Below, piece by piece: positions 1 through 8,033 of a DNA stretch of 55,656 bases (its first letter is position 1; each line of letters opens with the position of its first letter). The translations under genes were made by a program, and so were the position numbers. Source of the DNA: a virus; IMG/VR virus record IMGVR_UViG_3300050821_004348, positions 1 to 55,656 of that record, one strand, 5' to 3'. Under the pieces are notes generated by a model. The model was not told the origin of the DNA, ran no database searches, and was given only the letters and a program-made list of their open reading frames with translations.

Positions 1-476
1 CCCAAGGAGAGAAGAGTTTTCGTCGGTAAGGATAAGAGGAATTTCTCCTGGGTTATCAACAAAGCCTGTCGCCCGTCCCTGCGATGTATTATCGCCCAAT
101 AGAGTGCTCCACTTCGCTGGCGGTCAATCTCCGCTTTCGCAAACCACTGCTCATAACTATCTATATCTATAGTTTTCTTAGTGTCTGGTTTATCCATCAA
201 AAGATTAAGAGTGGCTTTTGGATAACCTCTTTTACATTCTATTAAAAGAACTTTGAGGAGAGGTTCACCTATGGGATTGATAGCACAGAGGTCGGCACAA
301 TGGAGGTCTGCTTTCTGTCCCTTCTTGGCACGAGTAGTTGCACGACCGCCACTTTGAGTAGAACGCCAGAAGATAAGGTCATCGGGTTCTGGGCAGAGGG
401 GATTGTCCGTAGACCACCAAAGACTCAAAGTCCTGCTCAATTCCCGTTCATATTCGCCGCCTTTGAGGGAACCCAT
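1..476 (-). CDS. PD-(D/E)XK-type nuclease, C-terminus cut by the window edge
   Basis: The open frame starts with ATG at 476 (MGSLKGGEYERELSR) and runs off the left edge after about 158 codons. It begins with a GGEYERELSRTLSLWW helix, followed by FWRSTQSGGR. An Asp in QKADLHCADL then precedes a hydrophobic strand ending in LLIECKR. This is the D-x(n)-ExK arrangement of PD-(D/E)XK nucleases, as found in phage resolvase or exonuclease-like proteins. It follows the small membrane gene by 5 bp, so the two are probably co-translated. Exact family (resolvase, VRR-NUC or restriction-like) cannot be decided without the missing end. Confidence 0.6.
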   Translation of the reverse strand, partial: MGSLKGGEYERELSRTLSLWWSTDNPLCPEPDDLIFWRSTQSGGRATTRAKKGQKADLHCADLCAINPIGEPLLKVLLIECKRGYPKATLNLLMDKPDTKKTIDIDSYEQWFAKAEIDRQRSGALYWAIIHRRDGRQALLITQEKFLLSLPTKTLLSL

Positions 477-481
477 TAGAT

Positions 482-733
482 TTACTTTCTAATCCAATTG
501 AATATGCGTGAAGGAACGAAGAAAACGACTTTGATCAGTAGGATAATTGGCAGTGAAATGACCCAGAAGATTCCAGTAAATAGGCAATCACCATCACACC
601 AGTTTGTCCATCTAGCAAGGAGACCTGCCACCAAAGCTGCGATGCAAGAATATAAAAAGACACCGATGACGATACCTGGAGTAAGAAGCACCCAGAAGGG
701 AACTTCAAAACCAGGGATACGGAGGTCACTCAT
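482..733 (-). CDS. small two-helix membrane protein
   Basis: An 83-residue protein of unknown function. Two hydrophobic stretches (about residues 13-40 and 52-75) predict two transmembrane helices, with a short hydrophilic turn (ARWTNWCDGDC) between them. I chose the ATG at 733 rather than the one at 739 because the AAGGAG SD site lies 9 nt upstream of it but only 3 nt from the earlier ATG. It sits between a WYWxR family gene and the edge nuclease. Confidence 0.55.
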   Translation of the reverse strand: MSDLRIPGFEVPFWVLLTPGIVIGVFLYSCIAALVAGLLARWTNWCDGDCLFTGIFWVISLPIILLIKVVFFVPSRIFNWIRK

Positions 734-739
734 CTTCAT

Positions 740-982
740 CTACTCCTTGAATTCAGGCACTTCTAACGGACCGAACCAATCTGCTATGTGTCCATCCTTG
801 TCTAAATCTTCCAAACCGCCGTCAACATCACTTCCAGCAAACAGAACATTCAATGTATTGCAGTAATGAGATAACGAGACGATGATAATTCTAAAACCGG
901 CCCCTCCAGGACGAAGATACTTGTCGTAATACCGAACCCAGTACCAGCCTTCTTTATCTGGCTTCTCTTTTGTCCAATTCAT
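740..982 (-). CDS. WYWVR/WFGPL small phage protein
   Basis: An 80-residue protein of unknown function. It begins WTKEKPDKEGWYWVR and ends near ADWFGPLEVP, a layout common in short soluble phage proteins in which an N-terminal GWYWVR strand is matched by a C-terminal W-x-GP. A paralogue lies at 16940-17200 (SGYYWSRYG ... QWAGPIP). Its ATG overlaps the RNase H stop codon as ATGA, indicating translational coupling. Confidence 0.55.
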   Translation of the reverse strand: MNWTKEKPDKEGWYWVRYYDKYLRPGGAGFRIIIVSLSHYCNTLNVLFAGSDVDGGLEDLDKDGHIADWFGPLEVPEFKE

Positions 983-1476
983 TTAATTCTCCTCTCTAAA
1001 TATTGCCTTGATAGCCTCTGGCACTCTTTGTCACACCAAACGTTCCAACAACTAACCGGGACGCCCTTGTCATTGAAGCCGCTAGACAGCATTTTACGGC
1101 TAGGGTGACCAGCCAACAGCCTGGCAGTCCATTTACGTGCCCGACGCAGTTCTAGGCACATTGTACGCAACGAGGTGGGCACTCCCTTAAAACTTTGGCT
1201 ACCCAACAACCGCCGCAAGGTGACTAAACTATCCGTCCACAGGGTTCCCTCCCATTCTATCCCTACGGCTTGGAGCCCTTCTAAGGCTGCATAAATTTCC
1301 GAAACGTTATTTGTAATCTTTTGGAATCCTTCAAACTCGGCAGGTAGGATGATACCAGAGCCACTGGTTTTGACTTGATTGTTTTGAACGAGGCACCAGG
1401 CGAAGGTGCCTCCGTAGGCAGAGGGGTTCTTTCCAATAACTCCGCCATCAACATATAAGTCAGGATGTTCAGTCAT
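979..1476 (-). CDS. rnhA: ribonuclease H-like protein
   Basis: A 165-residue RNase H fold protein that should cut the RNA strand of RNA-DNA hybrids, for example by removing primers. All four acidic catalytic positions are visible in order: D10 (YVDGG), E60 (NNVSEIYAAL), D82 (WTDS) and D149 (WCDKEC). H124 (LAGHPS) sits where the flexible-loop histidine is expected. The usual NE-x-AD ending is replaced by WNVWCDKECQ, as in several phage versions. It lies downstream of the RecA-like gene within the replication/recombination block. Confidence 0.8.
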   Translation of the reverse strand: MTEHPDLYVDGGVIGKNPSAYGGTFAWCLVQNNQVKTSGSGIILPAEFEGFQKITNNVSEIYAALEGLQAVGIEWEGTLWTDSLVTLRRLLGSQSFKGVPTSLRTMCLELRRARKWTARLLAGHPSRKMLSSGFNDKGVPVSCWNVWCDKECQRLSRQYLERRIK

Positions 1477-1510
1477 TTTTCACTCACATAGGACTCGCAT
1501 AGGGTCACCT

Positions 1511-2671
1511 CTAGTCGTAAGGGCACTTTCTCACCACGGAAACCTTCTCTTCTATCTGGTTCCAAACCATCTGCACTATCTCCCTCAACTTATCTTCCAA
1601 ATTCTTTTCGTAGATGTGTTTGATGAGTTTTTCTCTGCCTATGTTGACACCAAAATCCGTGGCATCTACCTTTCCACTCATCTCCCATTCTTCCCCACTC
1701 TTCCCCCAGTGCTTCCATTCTGTGAGAAAATCACACATACCACCGATGTTATCAATTCCAGCAGAATGATAGATAGGAATACGGACAGTTCTGTCCTTGC
1801 CTGTGATGCGTCCCTTCTTCACTCTCACTTTACACCGGACGCCCTGCTCTACTGCTTTTTCTTTGTACTTCGTTGTTATCTTACCTGCTTGTTCTGAGAA
1901 TAATTCCAAACCCGCATAGAAGGTAGGAGCCGTTCCTCCTCCTCTAGTCATCTGTTTGGTGAGGGAACGACTGCCTATGTCTTCTCTTCCTTGAAAGATG
2001 ACGATGAGGATAGATTTGCTGTTGTGGAGGGTATTGTAGACGATTCGGAGATTTTTGGAGTTGACACGGGCTCTGTCAGTTCCATAACTTCCACTCTCCT
2101 CTGCTGGCAAATCTCCATATTTCACTTTATCTAGTTTCTTTCCCTTCTTAAGGAATTCTCTGTACTCTGTTTCTGTGGGGAGAGGGTCCATACTATCTAA
2201 GAGGTAAACGCACGGACCTTTAGAGATAGCAGTGAAGAAGTTGTGATAGAATCCTTCCAAAGTGTAGGAGTATTCTGGGTTCTCCCTCGTCCCAGAAGGT
2301 GGTGCTAATCTCTTCGCCAGTTTCTTTCCATAGAATTTTTGGATGTTCATTAAGATGCCCCGCTCAGGGGCATCTAGGATAAGTTGATGGTCATTATACT
2401 TGGGGTTGATGGAAGCTTCGGCTAGAGCAGCCATTGTGATGAAAGATTTGCCAGAGCCTGACTCCCCTGTCCATACATAATAAAAATCCTGAAGAAATCC
2501 TACATCTATTCTGCCTGAACAGGCTAAGTTAAGACATTCAAAACCAGTAGAAAGTCCGTCCTCCCATCGGGGTTCATTCGCACCACGAGTAGGCTTCTTG
2601 AGGAGGATACTAATTTCCTCCTCAACGGAATCTTTGGGGTTGGAAAGGCTTTCTACTGGTGGTTCTTCCAT
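1511..2671 (-). CDS. RecA-like recombinase / RecA-superfamily ATPase
   Basis: A 386-residue protein with the RecA core. GLSTGFECLN leads into a Walker A motif GESGSGKS at residues 69-76 and a Walker B strand CVYLLDSMDPL near 154-164. The stretch SILIVIFQGREDIGSRS follows, then a TRGGG loop that resembles the DNA-binding loop region of phage recombinases. Position between an HTH gene and RNase H, with SSB nearby, fits a strand-exchange role similar to UvsX or phage RecA. The ATG at 2671 is preferred; an in-frame TTG at 2701 would overlap the HTH gene by 23 bp. It could instead be a RadA- or KaiC-like ATPase, but the context favours recombination. Confidence 0.7.
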   Translation of the reverse strand: MEEPPVESLSNPKDSVEEEISILLKKPTRGANEPRWEDGLSTGFECLNLACSGRIDVGFLQDFYYVWTGESGSGKSFITMAALAEASINPKYNDHQLILDAPERGILMNIQKFYGKKLAKRLAPPSGTRENPEYSYTLEGFYHNFFTAISKGPCVYLLDSMDPLPTETEYREFLKKGKKLDKVKYGDLPAEESGSYGTDRARVNSKNLRIVYNTLHNSKSILIVIFQGREDIGSRSLTKQMTRGGGTAPTFYAGLELFSEQAGKITTKYKEKAVEQGVRCKVRVKKGRITGKDRTVRIPIYHSAGIDNIGGMCDFLTEWKHWGKSGEEWEMSGKVDATDFGVNIGREKLIKHIYEKNLEDKLREIVQMVWNQIEEKVSVVRKCPYD

Positions 2672-2678
2672 ATCACTA

Positions 2679-2924
2679 TCACTTTCTGTTCTTGATAACA
2701 AGATTCAATCCAACTGCTTTCGCATACCCGTAGAGGGCTTTGTAGCCAATCTTCCTGTCTGGTCGTTGCTCAATCCTTTTCAAGGTATTTAGACAGCAAC
2801 CCATCCGTTCACTTACTTTATCTCTGGAAAGACGCTTACCTTTGCGATAGCCACGAAGATAGTGGATGATATGATGGGTGGCTTTCCCTCTCCCCAGTGA
2901 CGCGGTGAAGGTGTGATTAGACAT
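2679..2924 (-). CDS. helix-turn-helix (XRE-like) DNA-binding protein
   Basis: An 81-residue protein. A basic N-terminus is followed by LSRDKVSERMGCCLNTLKRIEQ, a standard XRE-type helix-turn-helix: the RDKVSERMG helix, a turn, then the LNTLKRIEQ recognition helix. It is probably a small transcriptional regulator. The start is MSNHTF at 2924, preceded by AAGGAGG at optimal spacing, and it overlaps the end of the upstream gene by 8 bp. Confidence 0.65.
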   Translation of the reverse strand: MSNHTFTASLGRGKATHHIIHYLRGYRKGKRLSRDKVSERMGCCLNTLKRIEQRPDRKIGYKALYGYAKAVGLNLVIKNRK

Positions 2925-3255
2925 TTTGACCTCCTTCAAATTCTTTCTTCAATTCTTCATATCGTTTACGTCTCTCCTCTTGCTGTTCTCTTTTCTCTGC
3001 TTCATAAATTTCCTTATATTCTTCATCGGTTATAACACCCACGCCACGCAAATCATACTTATAAACGTATCTGTCTAAACTAATACTCGGCTCTTCATCG
3101 CAGTCCCCTCCTTCTGCTAAGAAAGCGATGAAAGTCCCATCCGTGAAACGGAAGAGGAGTTTACCACCCCAAGAGTTGAGGTGAACTTTGGCGATAGTCT
3201 TACCTTCCGTGTTTTCTACTTTTCTGAGGCGGAGTTCATCTTTAAAGTGAGGCAT
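2917..3255 (-). CDS. uncharacterised acidic protein with charged C-terminal helix
   Basis: A 112-residue protein that I do not recognise. The first 70 residues look like a beta-rich domain (AKVHLNSWGGKLLFRF). Residues 75-110 form a highly charged helix rich in Glu, Lys and Arg (YEAEKREQQEERRKRYEELK), likely a coiled coil. The start codon lies about 30 nt downstream of the tRNA-Met, so the tRNA and this gene may share a transcript. Confidence 0.5.
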   Translation of the reverse strand: MPHFKDELRLRKVENTEGKTIAKVHLNSWGGKLLFRFTDGTFIAFLAEGGDCDEEPSISLDRYVYKYDLRGVGVITDEEYKEIYEAEKREQQEERRKRYEELKKEFEGGQNV

Positions 3256-3284
3256 TAGAGTCTCCTAAGAGATAGAAAAATCAA

Positions 3285-3356
3285 TCGACCCGGTGAGATT
3301 CGAACTCACAACCAAGAACGTATGAGATTCCTGCTCAACCATTGAGCTTCGGGTCG
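3285..3356 (-). tRNA. tRNA-Met(CAT)
   Basis: A full cloverleaf can be drawn. The 7-bp acceptor stem is CGACCCG/CGGGTCG with discriminator A, the D arm is GCTC/GAGC, and the T arm is GTGAG-TTCGAAT-CTCAC. The anticodon arm GGAAT-CTCATAC-GTTCT has wobble closing pairs and anticodon CAT. No CCA is encoded. A CAT anticodon could also be a lysidine-modified Ile tRNA or an initiator; nothing visible separates these. It stands alone, 26 kb from the main tRNA cluster. Confidence 0.9.
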
Positions 3357-3421
3357 AACTGACTAGCAAGTTCCAGCCGCTAGCCAGCTAACCTGGAACG
3401 ACAACGAGCCGACCAGATATT

Positions 3422-3595
3422 TCATTTATTCCAATCACTAGCTACCAAATACAAATATCCTACAACGAGTAAGAAAGTAAGAAGGGCAGACAAAGCCCAT
3501 AATCCACCATTCGTTTCTCGACCATAGAAAGCCGCTGCCCACCAACAGGAAGCCAAAACTCCACCTAATAGAAAGAACAAAGAATTCCTCGCCAT
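3422..3595 (-). CDS. small two-helix membrane protein
   Basis: A 57-residue hydrophobic protein starting MARNSLFFLLGG. It has two predicted transmembrane helices (about residues 5-22 and 33-51) joined by a short polar loop, YGRETNGG. The start at 3595 was chosen because AAGGGGG lies just upstream of it; the longer frame would reach into the SSB gene. Function unknown; this is a common kind of accessory phage inner-membrane peptide. Confidence 0.5.
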   Translation of the reverse strand: MARNSLFFLLGGVLASCWWAAAFYGRETNGGLWALSALLTFLLVVGYLYLVASDWNK

Positions 3596-3605
3596 CTCAT
3601 CCCCC

Positions 3606-4760
3606 TTAGAACGGAATGTCGTCGTCATCAGGAGATTCACTTGTATCCACTTTGGCGGGAGCAGGAGTCTTCTTTTCCTTCTTTACTACCTTCTCAACTG
3701 GAACCTTTTGATGCAAATCCTCCTTCGCATCTTCTAGCATAAGGAACAAACCATCCGCAGAGATGCGAATGATGGAGCACGGACCTCCGTTATACTCAAC
3801 CGAATCCATCACTTTCAATCCCAAGTCATTCGCGGTCTTCTGTTTAGGAGGTGAGGGAGGTGGAGGTGCCAGAGGTGGGGATGAAGATACCCCCGGCACC
3901 TTCGGTGCGTCCGGAACTGACGAGGTAGGATTTGCTGGCGGAGATACTGAAGTGCTTGAAGTGGTCTCTTCGGCTCCCTCTACGGAACCCCCATTATAGA
4001 TTCTCTCCAACTCCTTGTTCACAGCGTGCCAATCCGCATCCGTAAACTCCTTCAATGGTTTTGTCAAACCACTAGGACGAGGAACAATGATGCAGTCATC
4101 TAAGCACGGCATACTCTTATACAGATTCACATCGTACTTGTATTGACGAGGATAGAAGTCAATTGCATCTACTTGGTGGAACTTCTGTCCTGCCACTGAG
4201 ACTTGAAGCTGTAGTCCGTTCTCCAAGTCAAAGAAGTCCTCTGTTCCGCGATACCGCTGGATAGTGGAAACCAATTTCTGTCCAAATCCAAGTTTTCTAT
4301 TAAAGAATGCCTCGTCAAGGATTTTGAATGGACCAGTAAGGTTTCTATCCAGTTCGTCGTTGACGATGAGGAGGAGGCGGGGTTTGGTTTGCCTGTCAAT
4401 CTTCATCTGCTCACCCATCGTCTTATCGTTGCAACGCTTGCAGACGTAACAAGGCTTTCCAAAGGTTTCCCAGAGGCAAATGTAGGTGGCGTCCTCTCCA
4501 TCGGGTCGAGGGAAACGGTGTTGTCCGTATCGTCGTGCCCAGACGAGGAAACCCTCGTCTGCGTCTTTGTTTCCCCAACCTGCGACGAAGGGAATGATGT
4601 CAAAAGTGAGGAGGTCATTTTCCCACTTCAACTTCTTCCAGTCTTTGGGGAACTTGACGGAGGTGGGGGTCCAGCCACCTGTGGAGGCTTGTTCCGCCCA
4701 CGCTTTGGCGGATTGGCGACGTTCTTGTTGTGCTTGCTGTTCTCGGTTATTCATATTCAT
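3606..4760 (-). CDS. single-stranded DNA-binding protein (gp32-like)
   Basis: A 384-residue protein with the layout of phage gp32-type ssDNA-binding proteins. It has a polar, basic N-terminus and a central OB-like core with a cysteine cluster (CLWETF...CYVCKRC) that could bind zinc. A long Pro/Ser/Thr-rich linker (residues about 260-310) follows, then a small C-terminal domain and an acidic tail ending DDDDIPF. That tail is the classic SSB protein-interaction tip. It should coat ssDNA and recruit polymerase, primase and the RecA-like protein encoded nearby. The KOW-like segment EYNGGPCSIIRI in the C-terminal part is an extra not found in T4 gp32. Confidence 0.75.
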   Translation of the reverse strand: MNMNNREQQAQQERRQSAKAWAEQASTGGWTPTSVKFPKDWKKLKWENDLLTFDIIPFVAGWGNKDADEGFLVWARRYGQHRFPRPDGEDATYICLWETFGKPCYVCKRCNDKTMGEQMKIDRQTKPRLLLIVNDELDRNLTGPFKILDEAFFNRKLGFGQKLVSTIQRYRGTEDFFDLENGLQLQVSVAGQKFHQVDAIDFYPRQYKYDVNLYKSMPCLDDCIIVPRPSGLTKPLKEFTDADWHAVNKELERIYNGGSVEGAEETTSSTSVSPPANPTSSVPDAPKVPGVSSSPPLAPPPPSPPKQKTANDLGLKVMDSVEYNGGPCSIIRISADGLFLMLEDAKEDLHQKVPVEKVVKKEKKTPAPAKVDTSESPDDDDIPF

Positions 4761-4911
4761 TTCTCCAGGAAAGAGTGTTTTTGTGTTCTTGTTTAAATCG
4801 CCACTGGGCTTTAAGGATGCCGTAGGTGGACATCTTAAAGACGAGATAGGAAGAAACTGGTAGAACCACTAACAATATTATCGCTGTGCAAAGTAGCGTC
4901 TCCACGCTCAT
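4747..4911 (-). CDS. 54-residue single-helix membrane peptide
   Basis: A short frame with a strong AGGAGGAATAG SD upstream of ATG 4911. The product begins MSVETLLCTAIILLVVLPVS, a single transmembrane helix, followed by a basic tail (KAQWRFKQEHKNT). It overlaps the SSB start by 14 bp, so the SSB may be coupled to it. Function unknown. Confidence 0.5.
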   Translation of the reverse strand: MSVETLLCTAIILLVVLPVSSYLVFKMSTYGILKAQWRFKQEHKNTLSWRNEYE

Positions 4912-4913
4912 TT

Positions 4914-5171
4914 CTATTCCTCCTGCTTCTCTGCTCTAGCCTCAAACGTATAGTGGAATTCCTCTCTTCCCATTCCCCTAATGTGCTGATAAGAGACAAA
5001 ATCCACTACGATAGAGGAGCAGAAGCGGTTCCAATTTGGTACGTTCCTCATATATCCGAAATCATCACCACCAAACATCTGCACAGCCATATGATAAGCG
5101 TTTAGACAGGCTATATCAAAGTTAGGTTCATGCGGTCTAATTACGAGGATAATTTCCTTGGCTAGTATCAT
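4914..5171 (-). CDS. uncharacterised 85-residue protein
   Basis: A small soluble protein (MILAKEIILVIRPHEPNF...) with no recognised domain. Its ATG overlaps the stop of the preceding gene. It sits between a helical protein and the SSB leader peptide gene, in a block otherwise devoted to recombination and SSB functions, so an accessory role there is possible but unsupported by motif. Confidence 0.45.
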   Translation of the reverse strand: MILAKEIILVIRPHEPNFDIACLNAYHMAVQMFGGDDFGYMRNVPNWNRFCSSIVVDFVSYQHIRGMGREEFHYTFEARAEKQEE

Positions 5172-5683
5172 TCCTCGCCCCTTTCTCCTTCACCAAGGCT
5201 CTTCCGCTTTGATCTGAATGCCTCTTCCACTTCTCTAGCCGAGGCACGATGCGTTTGTGTTATTCCGTGTTCTTTACTTACACCGAAAGAAGTAGAGGGA
5301 GAGCCGTGATTAAAGTAGTCTCTCGACTCTAATTTTACCAGATTCACCATCGCCTCTTTCTTATGCTCCAAGGCATCTACGATAGCAGCGATGTGAGCCA
5401 TTTTGTTCTTAGCATCAAGGACAGCAAGTTCTGCTACTTGCATCCTTGCTTGTACTATTATCGTATTCTTCACTCCCTCATCCGTTACTTTCGGCAAACC
5501 AAAAGAAGTGCAGTCTTTACGGATGGCAGTGTCAAGTTCTGCCTTTACGACGTCCCTCGCTGCCTTGGCACGAGCGAAAGTATCTTCTGCATCTGCGAGG
5601 CGTTCTGCTTGTTGATGGTATTCACGGGGGTGATTGAGCCAGGAGGTGTCGAGGCGATTGGGGTCGAGGTCGAAGAGCTCCAT
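5168..5683 (-). CDS. helical phage protein, possible recombination mediator
   Basis: A 171-residue, mostly helical protein. It opens DLDPNRLDTSWLNHPREYHQ and continues with a long charged helix (AERLADAEDTFARAKAARDV). This N-terminal pattern (acidic, W-x-hP-x-x-Y/H, then a coiled coil) resembles small phage proteins located beside SSB and RecA/UvsX genes, some of which serve as UvsY-like recombination mediators. That assignment is inferred from context and shape only. The C-terminus is basic and Ser/Arg-rich. Confidence 0.45.
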   Translation of the reverse strand: MELFDLDPNRLDTSWLNHPREYHQQAERLADAEDTFARAKAARDVVKAELDTAIRKDCTSFGLPKVTDEGVKNTIIVQARMQVAELAVLDAKNKMAHIAAIVDALEHKKEAMVNLVKLESRDYFNHGSPSTSFGVSKEHGITQTHRASAREVEEAFRSKRKSLGEGERGEE

Positions 5684-6102
5684 TAAAAGTATCCTCCTCT
5701 GGGTAGATTAGTTTTCGGTTGTTTTGTTTCAATAGCCAGTTTCACTTCTGGCAGGAGTTCATTTCTTACTTCGCTCCTTGGTGTTTCATCAAACCAATTG
5801 AGGAACCATCGGCACCCTGCGGGTTCTCCTAGATTATTATCACATTCAAAGCATCGTTGAGCGAAGAATTTCTCCACCTCTCCTACGGACTCCTTCTCCT
5901 CGCCAATCCATCCGCAGAAACCGATGGCACAGGCACCTTCTACTAGCCAATCTCGGACAGATTGTAGAGGAGGCGGGGAAGTCGTAGACCCTTGAATCAA
6001 CCTCTTGTCATTCGTTATCAGTGCCTTTCGCAAGGCTTGGAGAGCAGGGATAGAGAGTTGAGGGACGAAGCCATTTCGCCAAGCCCTTCTCCAGGATTCC
6101 AT
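5683..6102 (-). CDS. uncharacterised Cys/Trp-containing phage protein
   Basis: A 139-residue protein with a recognisable conserved-looking core: ALRKALITNDKRLIQGSTTSPPPLQ, then EGACAIGFCGWIG, CFECDNNLG and FLNWFDETPR. This pattern (LIQG-TTSPPPL ... GACAIGYCGW) occurs in phage proteins of unknown function. Two CxxC-like groups suggest metal binding. The gene follows the terminator at 6113-6166, with a GGGGAG SD placed directly after the hairpin, so it may begin a new translational unit. Confidence 0.5.
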   Translation of the reverse strand: MESWRRAWRNGFVPQLSIPALQALRKALITNDKRLIQGSTTSPPPLQSVRDWLVEGACAIGFCGWIGEEKESVGEVEKFFAQRCFECDNNLGEPAGCRWFLNWFDETPRSEVRNELLPEVKLAIETKQPKTNLPRGGYF

Positions 6103-6112
6103 CTTTTACTCC

Positions 6113-6166
6113 CCAATAAAACAGGGTAGGCTCCCTTGACATGAACAAGGTGAGCAAGCCTACCCT
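6113..6166 (-). terminator. rho-independent terminator after the secreted protease-like gene
   Basis: A perfect 10-bp stem AGGGTAGGCT/AGCCTACCCT (6157-6166 with 6123-6132) encloses a second 5-bp stem (CCTTG/CAAGG). Read on the minus strand it is followed by GTTTTATT. It lies directly downstream of the gene at 6185-6799, so it should end or attenuate transcription there. Confidence 0.75.
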
Positions 6167-6184
6167 ATTATCGCTATCTGCCAG

Positions 6185-6799
6185 TCAAAACCATTTCTTA
6201 GTTGGTGGGACCAGAGTATAAGCCCAACCATTCCACCGATTCAAAAATTCGTCTTCCTTCCAAGATTGGACTCCTCTACTAAGATTAGAATTGTCAATAA
6301 CTTTCACAACTCCGTCCTTGTAATGAATAACGTTGAGGACATGGCAGACGTTTCCATGACCTACGCCAACTGCACATCCCCACCCGTTAGCACAGGAATT
6401 GACTAAGAAACTTCTGTCTCTGGGTGCCCCCATCGGGGAATGATAATAATGTCTCCCTCTTACTAAGCCGCGTTCTTGTAACACTCTGTCCAAATCACCT
6501 GGGGAAGCAACCCCCTTGTATCTGGCTGTTAAATCGTAACAGGATTCAATTCCGTGCTTCCGTGCCAAACATTCTGCAGAGCACCAAACACATTGGCTTC
6601 CTGTCTTATTTTCAACCCAGCATTCTCTGGAGATTTGAACTTGGCAAAGTGTCACGTCACCTTTCTGAGAAGAGATGACAACAACACTCTGCGGAGGTCC
6701 TTGAGGAACCTTGGGGACTGTGATTGGTTGACTTTGAGCAGCAGAGAACGTCGCTGCAAAGAATAGAACGGAGACAGAAAAGGCTTTACGAAGAAACAT
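6185..6799 (-). CDS. secreted papain-like (C39-like) cysteine peptidase-fold protein
   Basis: A 204-residue protein with an N-terminal signal peptide (basic start, hydrophobic residues 7-20, likely cut after SAAQS). The mature part has a Cys motif (TGSQCVWCSAECLARKHG, C70/C73), a later His (NVCHVLNVIHY) and an Asp/Asn (KVIDNSN). This Cys-His-Asp order is that of papain-like C39-type peptidases and related transferases. It is exported by the host, and is terminated by the hairpin just downstream. A secreted protease-like protein inside a replication block is odd; it could act on the cell envelope or block superinfection, but neither is shown. Confidence 0.55.
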   Translation of the reverse strand: MFLRKAFSVSVLFFAATFSAAQSQPITVPKVPQGPPQSVVVISSQKGDVTLCQVQISRECWVENKTGSQCVWCSAECLARKHGIESCYDLTARYKGVASPGDLDRVLQERGLVRGRHYYHSPMGAPRDRSFLVNSCANGWGCAVGVGHGNVCHVLNVIHYKDGVVKVIDNSNLSRGVQSWKEDEFLNRWNGWAYTLVPPTKKWF

Positions 6800-6821
6800 A
6801 ACTCTTCACCGTTTCCGTCTC

Positions 6822-7778
6822 CTATTTCTTGGTCTTTTTGGAATATTCCCAACATCTACTAGCAAGGACTGCGTGTCCGGCTTTACCATCCGGGAATGGT
6901 GACCCGTCAAAAAGGCAAACCAGATTATAACCTTGGATGGCCTGATTGCCTCCATCATAAAGTTTTTTTAGAGCACACCCTAAAATATACCTTCTGACAT
7001 CTTCTGCAGATTCAGAATGAAGTCTTTTTAATACCTCCACAACCTTTTCCCAGGGTTCTTTCCCCCATACCAATATGTTCGCTAGGTCTTTGGCGTATGC
7101 TTGAGCATCCTCTCTAATTACTGCCTTTAAGCGGTCTTCTTCTACTACGAAATTAAGAGCCTTTTGGAGCAACCCCAAGGCATCCCTAGCACTTCCGTCT
7201 CCGTGTTGGAGGATTTTACCGATTAATTCATCACTTAATGTGGTGTTCTCCTGTATTGCTACACTCTTCAAAATCGTGGTTATGTGTTCCTCTGTCAATG
7301 GCTTTAGATGAACAATAGTACAACGATTCTTTACAGTACCTTTGAGCTTAACAGCATCTGTAGTACAGAAGAAGAAATAAGCATGAGATGGGGCATTTTC
7401 TAGAATAGTTAAAAGGGCGGACTGAGCATCGTTAGTGAATTGCTGGCACTCATCAAGTATCCAAACTCTACTCTTGCCTAACGGAGCCAAGTGGAGTCGT
7501 TGACTAATCTCCCTAATAGTATCAATGCCACGGGATGAAGCAGCATTAAGTTCTGTTCTATCTTGGTCCATACAACCGATTTTAGTCGCAAGTATCTTAG
7601 CTAAGGTGGTTTTCCCCACACCTGTCGGTCCTGTAAAAATCACGCAGTGTGGAATCTTATTCTGCGATACTTGTTGCTGAAGTAAAGCAACAGCCTCGTC
7701 CTGCCCAATCACATCCTTAAATTTCTTCGGGCGATAGATTCTGTAAAGTTCCGTAAGGTTGCCTGGATTATCAATCAT
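6822..7778 (-). CDS. clamp loader subunit (DnaX/RFC-like AAA+ ATPase)
   Basis: A 318-residue AAA+ ATPase. LYRIYRPKKFKDVIGQDEAV is the signature start of DnaX and RFC small subunits. Walker A is GPTGVGKT (residues 50-57), Walker B WILDECQQF (DE at 109-110), and the sensor region FFCTTDAVKLKGTVKNRCT follows. The DnaX zinc-binding cysteines are absent, giving an RFC-like minimal form. It should load the beta-clamp-like protein (15830-16939) for the split polymerase. AAGGAGAAGG precedes the ATG. Confidence 0.85.
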   Translation of the reverse strand: MIDNPGNLTELYRIYRPKKFKDVIGQDEAVALLQQQVSQNKIPHCVIFTGPTGVGKTTLAKILATKIGCMDQDRTELNAASSRGIDTIREISQRLHLAPLGKSRVWILDECQQFTNDAQSALLTILENAPSHAYFFFCTTDAVKLKGTVKNRCTIVHLKPLTEEHITTILKSVAIQENTTLSDELIGKILQHGDGSARDALGLLQKALNFVVEEDRLKAVIREDAQAYAKDLANILVWGKEPWEKVVEVLKRLHSESAEDVRRYILGCALKKLYDGGNQAIQGYNLVCLFDGSPFPDGKAGHAVLASRCWEYSKKTKK

Positions 7779-7787
7779 TCCTTCTCC

Positions 7788-8033
7788 TTAATCACTTGAA
7801 TCAACGTTCTTTATCTTCTTAGCGTAACCGATAGCCGCTGCCATTATATCTTCCAATCCTTTTTCAAAGCCATCCTCACTATTCCTTGCGGCGAGGGCGA
7901 GGAGACAAGCAGCGGCACAATCCAAGGTTCTGTCTGGGGCATCGTTCAATCTTACATTGACCTTGGCAGAGTAGTTGTCAGGTTTGCCTTTGATTGGCTT
8001 TTCGTCGACAATGATGGAGATGGTGTGTTTCAT
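7788..8033 (-). CDS. uncharacterised 81-residue protein
   Basis: A short soluble protein with an N-terminal beta region (MKHTISIIVDEKPIKG...KVNVRLND) and an Ala-rich helical C-terminus (CAAACLLALAARNSEDGFEKG). No domain recognised. It overlaps the SLOG gene stop by ATGA and precedes the clamp loader, so it is probably co-translated with both. Confidence 0.5.
   Translation of the reverse strand: MKHTISIIVDEKPIKGKPDNYSAKVNVRLNDAPDRTLDCAAACLLALAARNSEDGFEKGLEDIMAAAIGYAKKIKNVDSSD

Noticed and set aside
498-866. Long open frames on the plus strand opposite minus-strand genes
   Set aside because: They lie antisense to well-supported genes, lack ribosome sites and translate to low-complexity or Arg/Ser-rich peptides.
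4868-4890. TATTATCGCT-like -10 motif
   Set aside because: It is inside the coding sequence of the 54-residue membrane peptide and lacks a -35 at 16-18 bp.
6157-6190. Promoter before the gene at 5683-6102 (TTGACT...TAATAG)
   Set aside because: Spacer between the boxes is too short, and the region overlaps the terminator hairpin.
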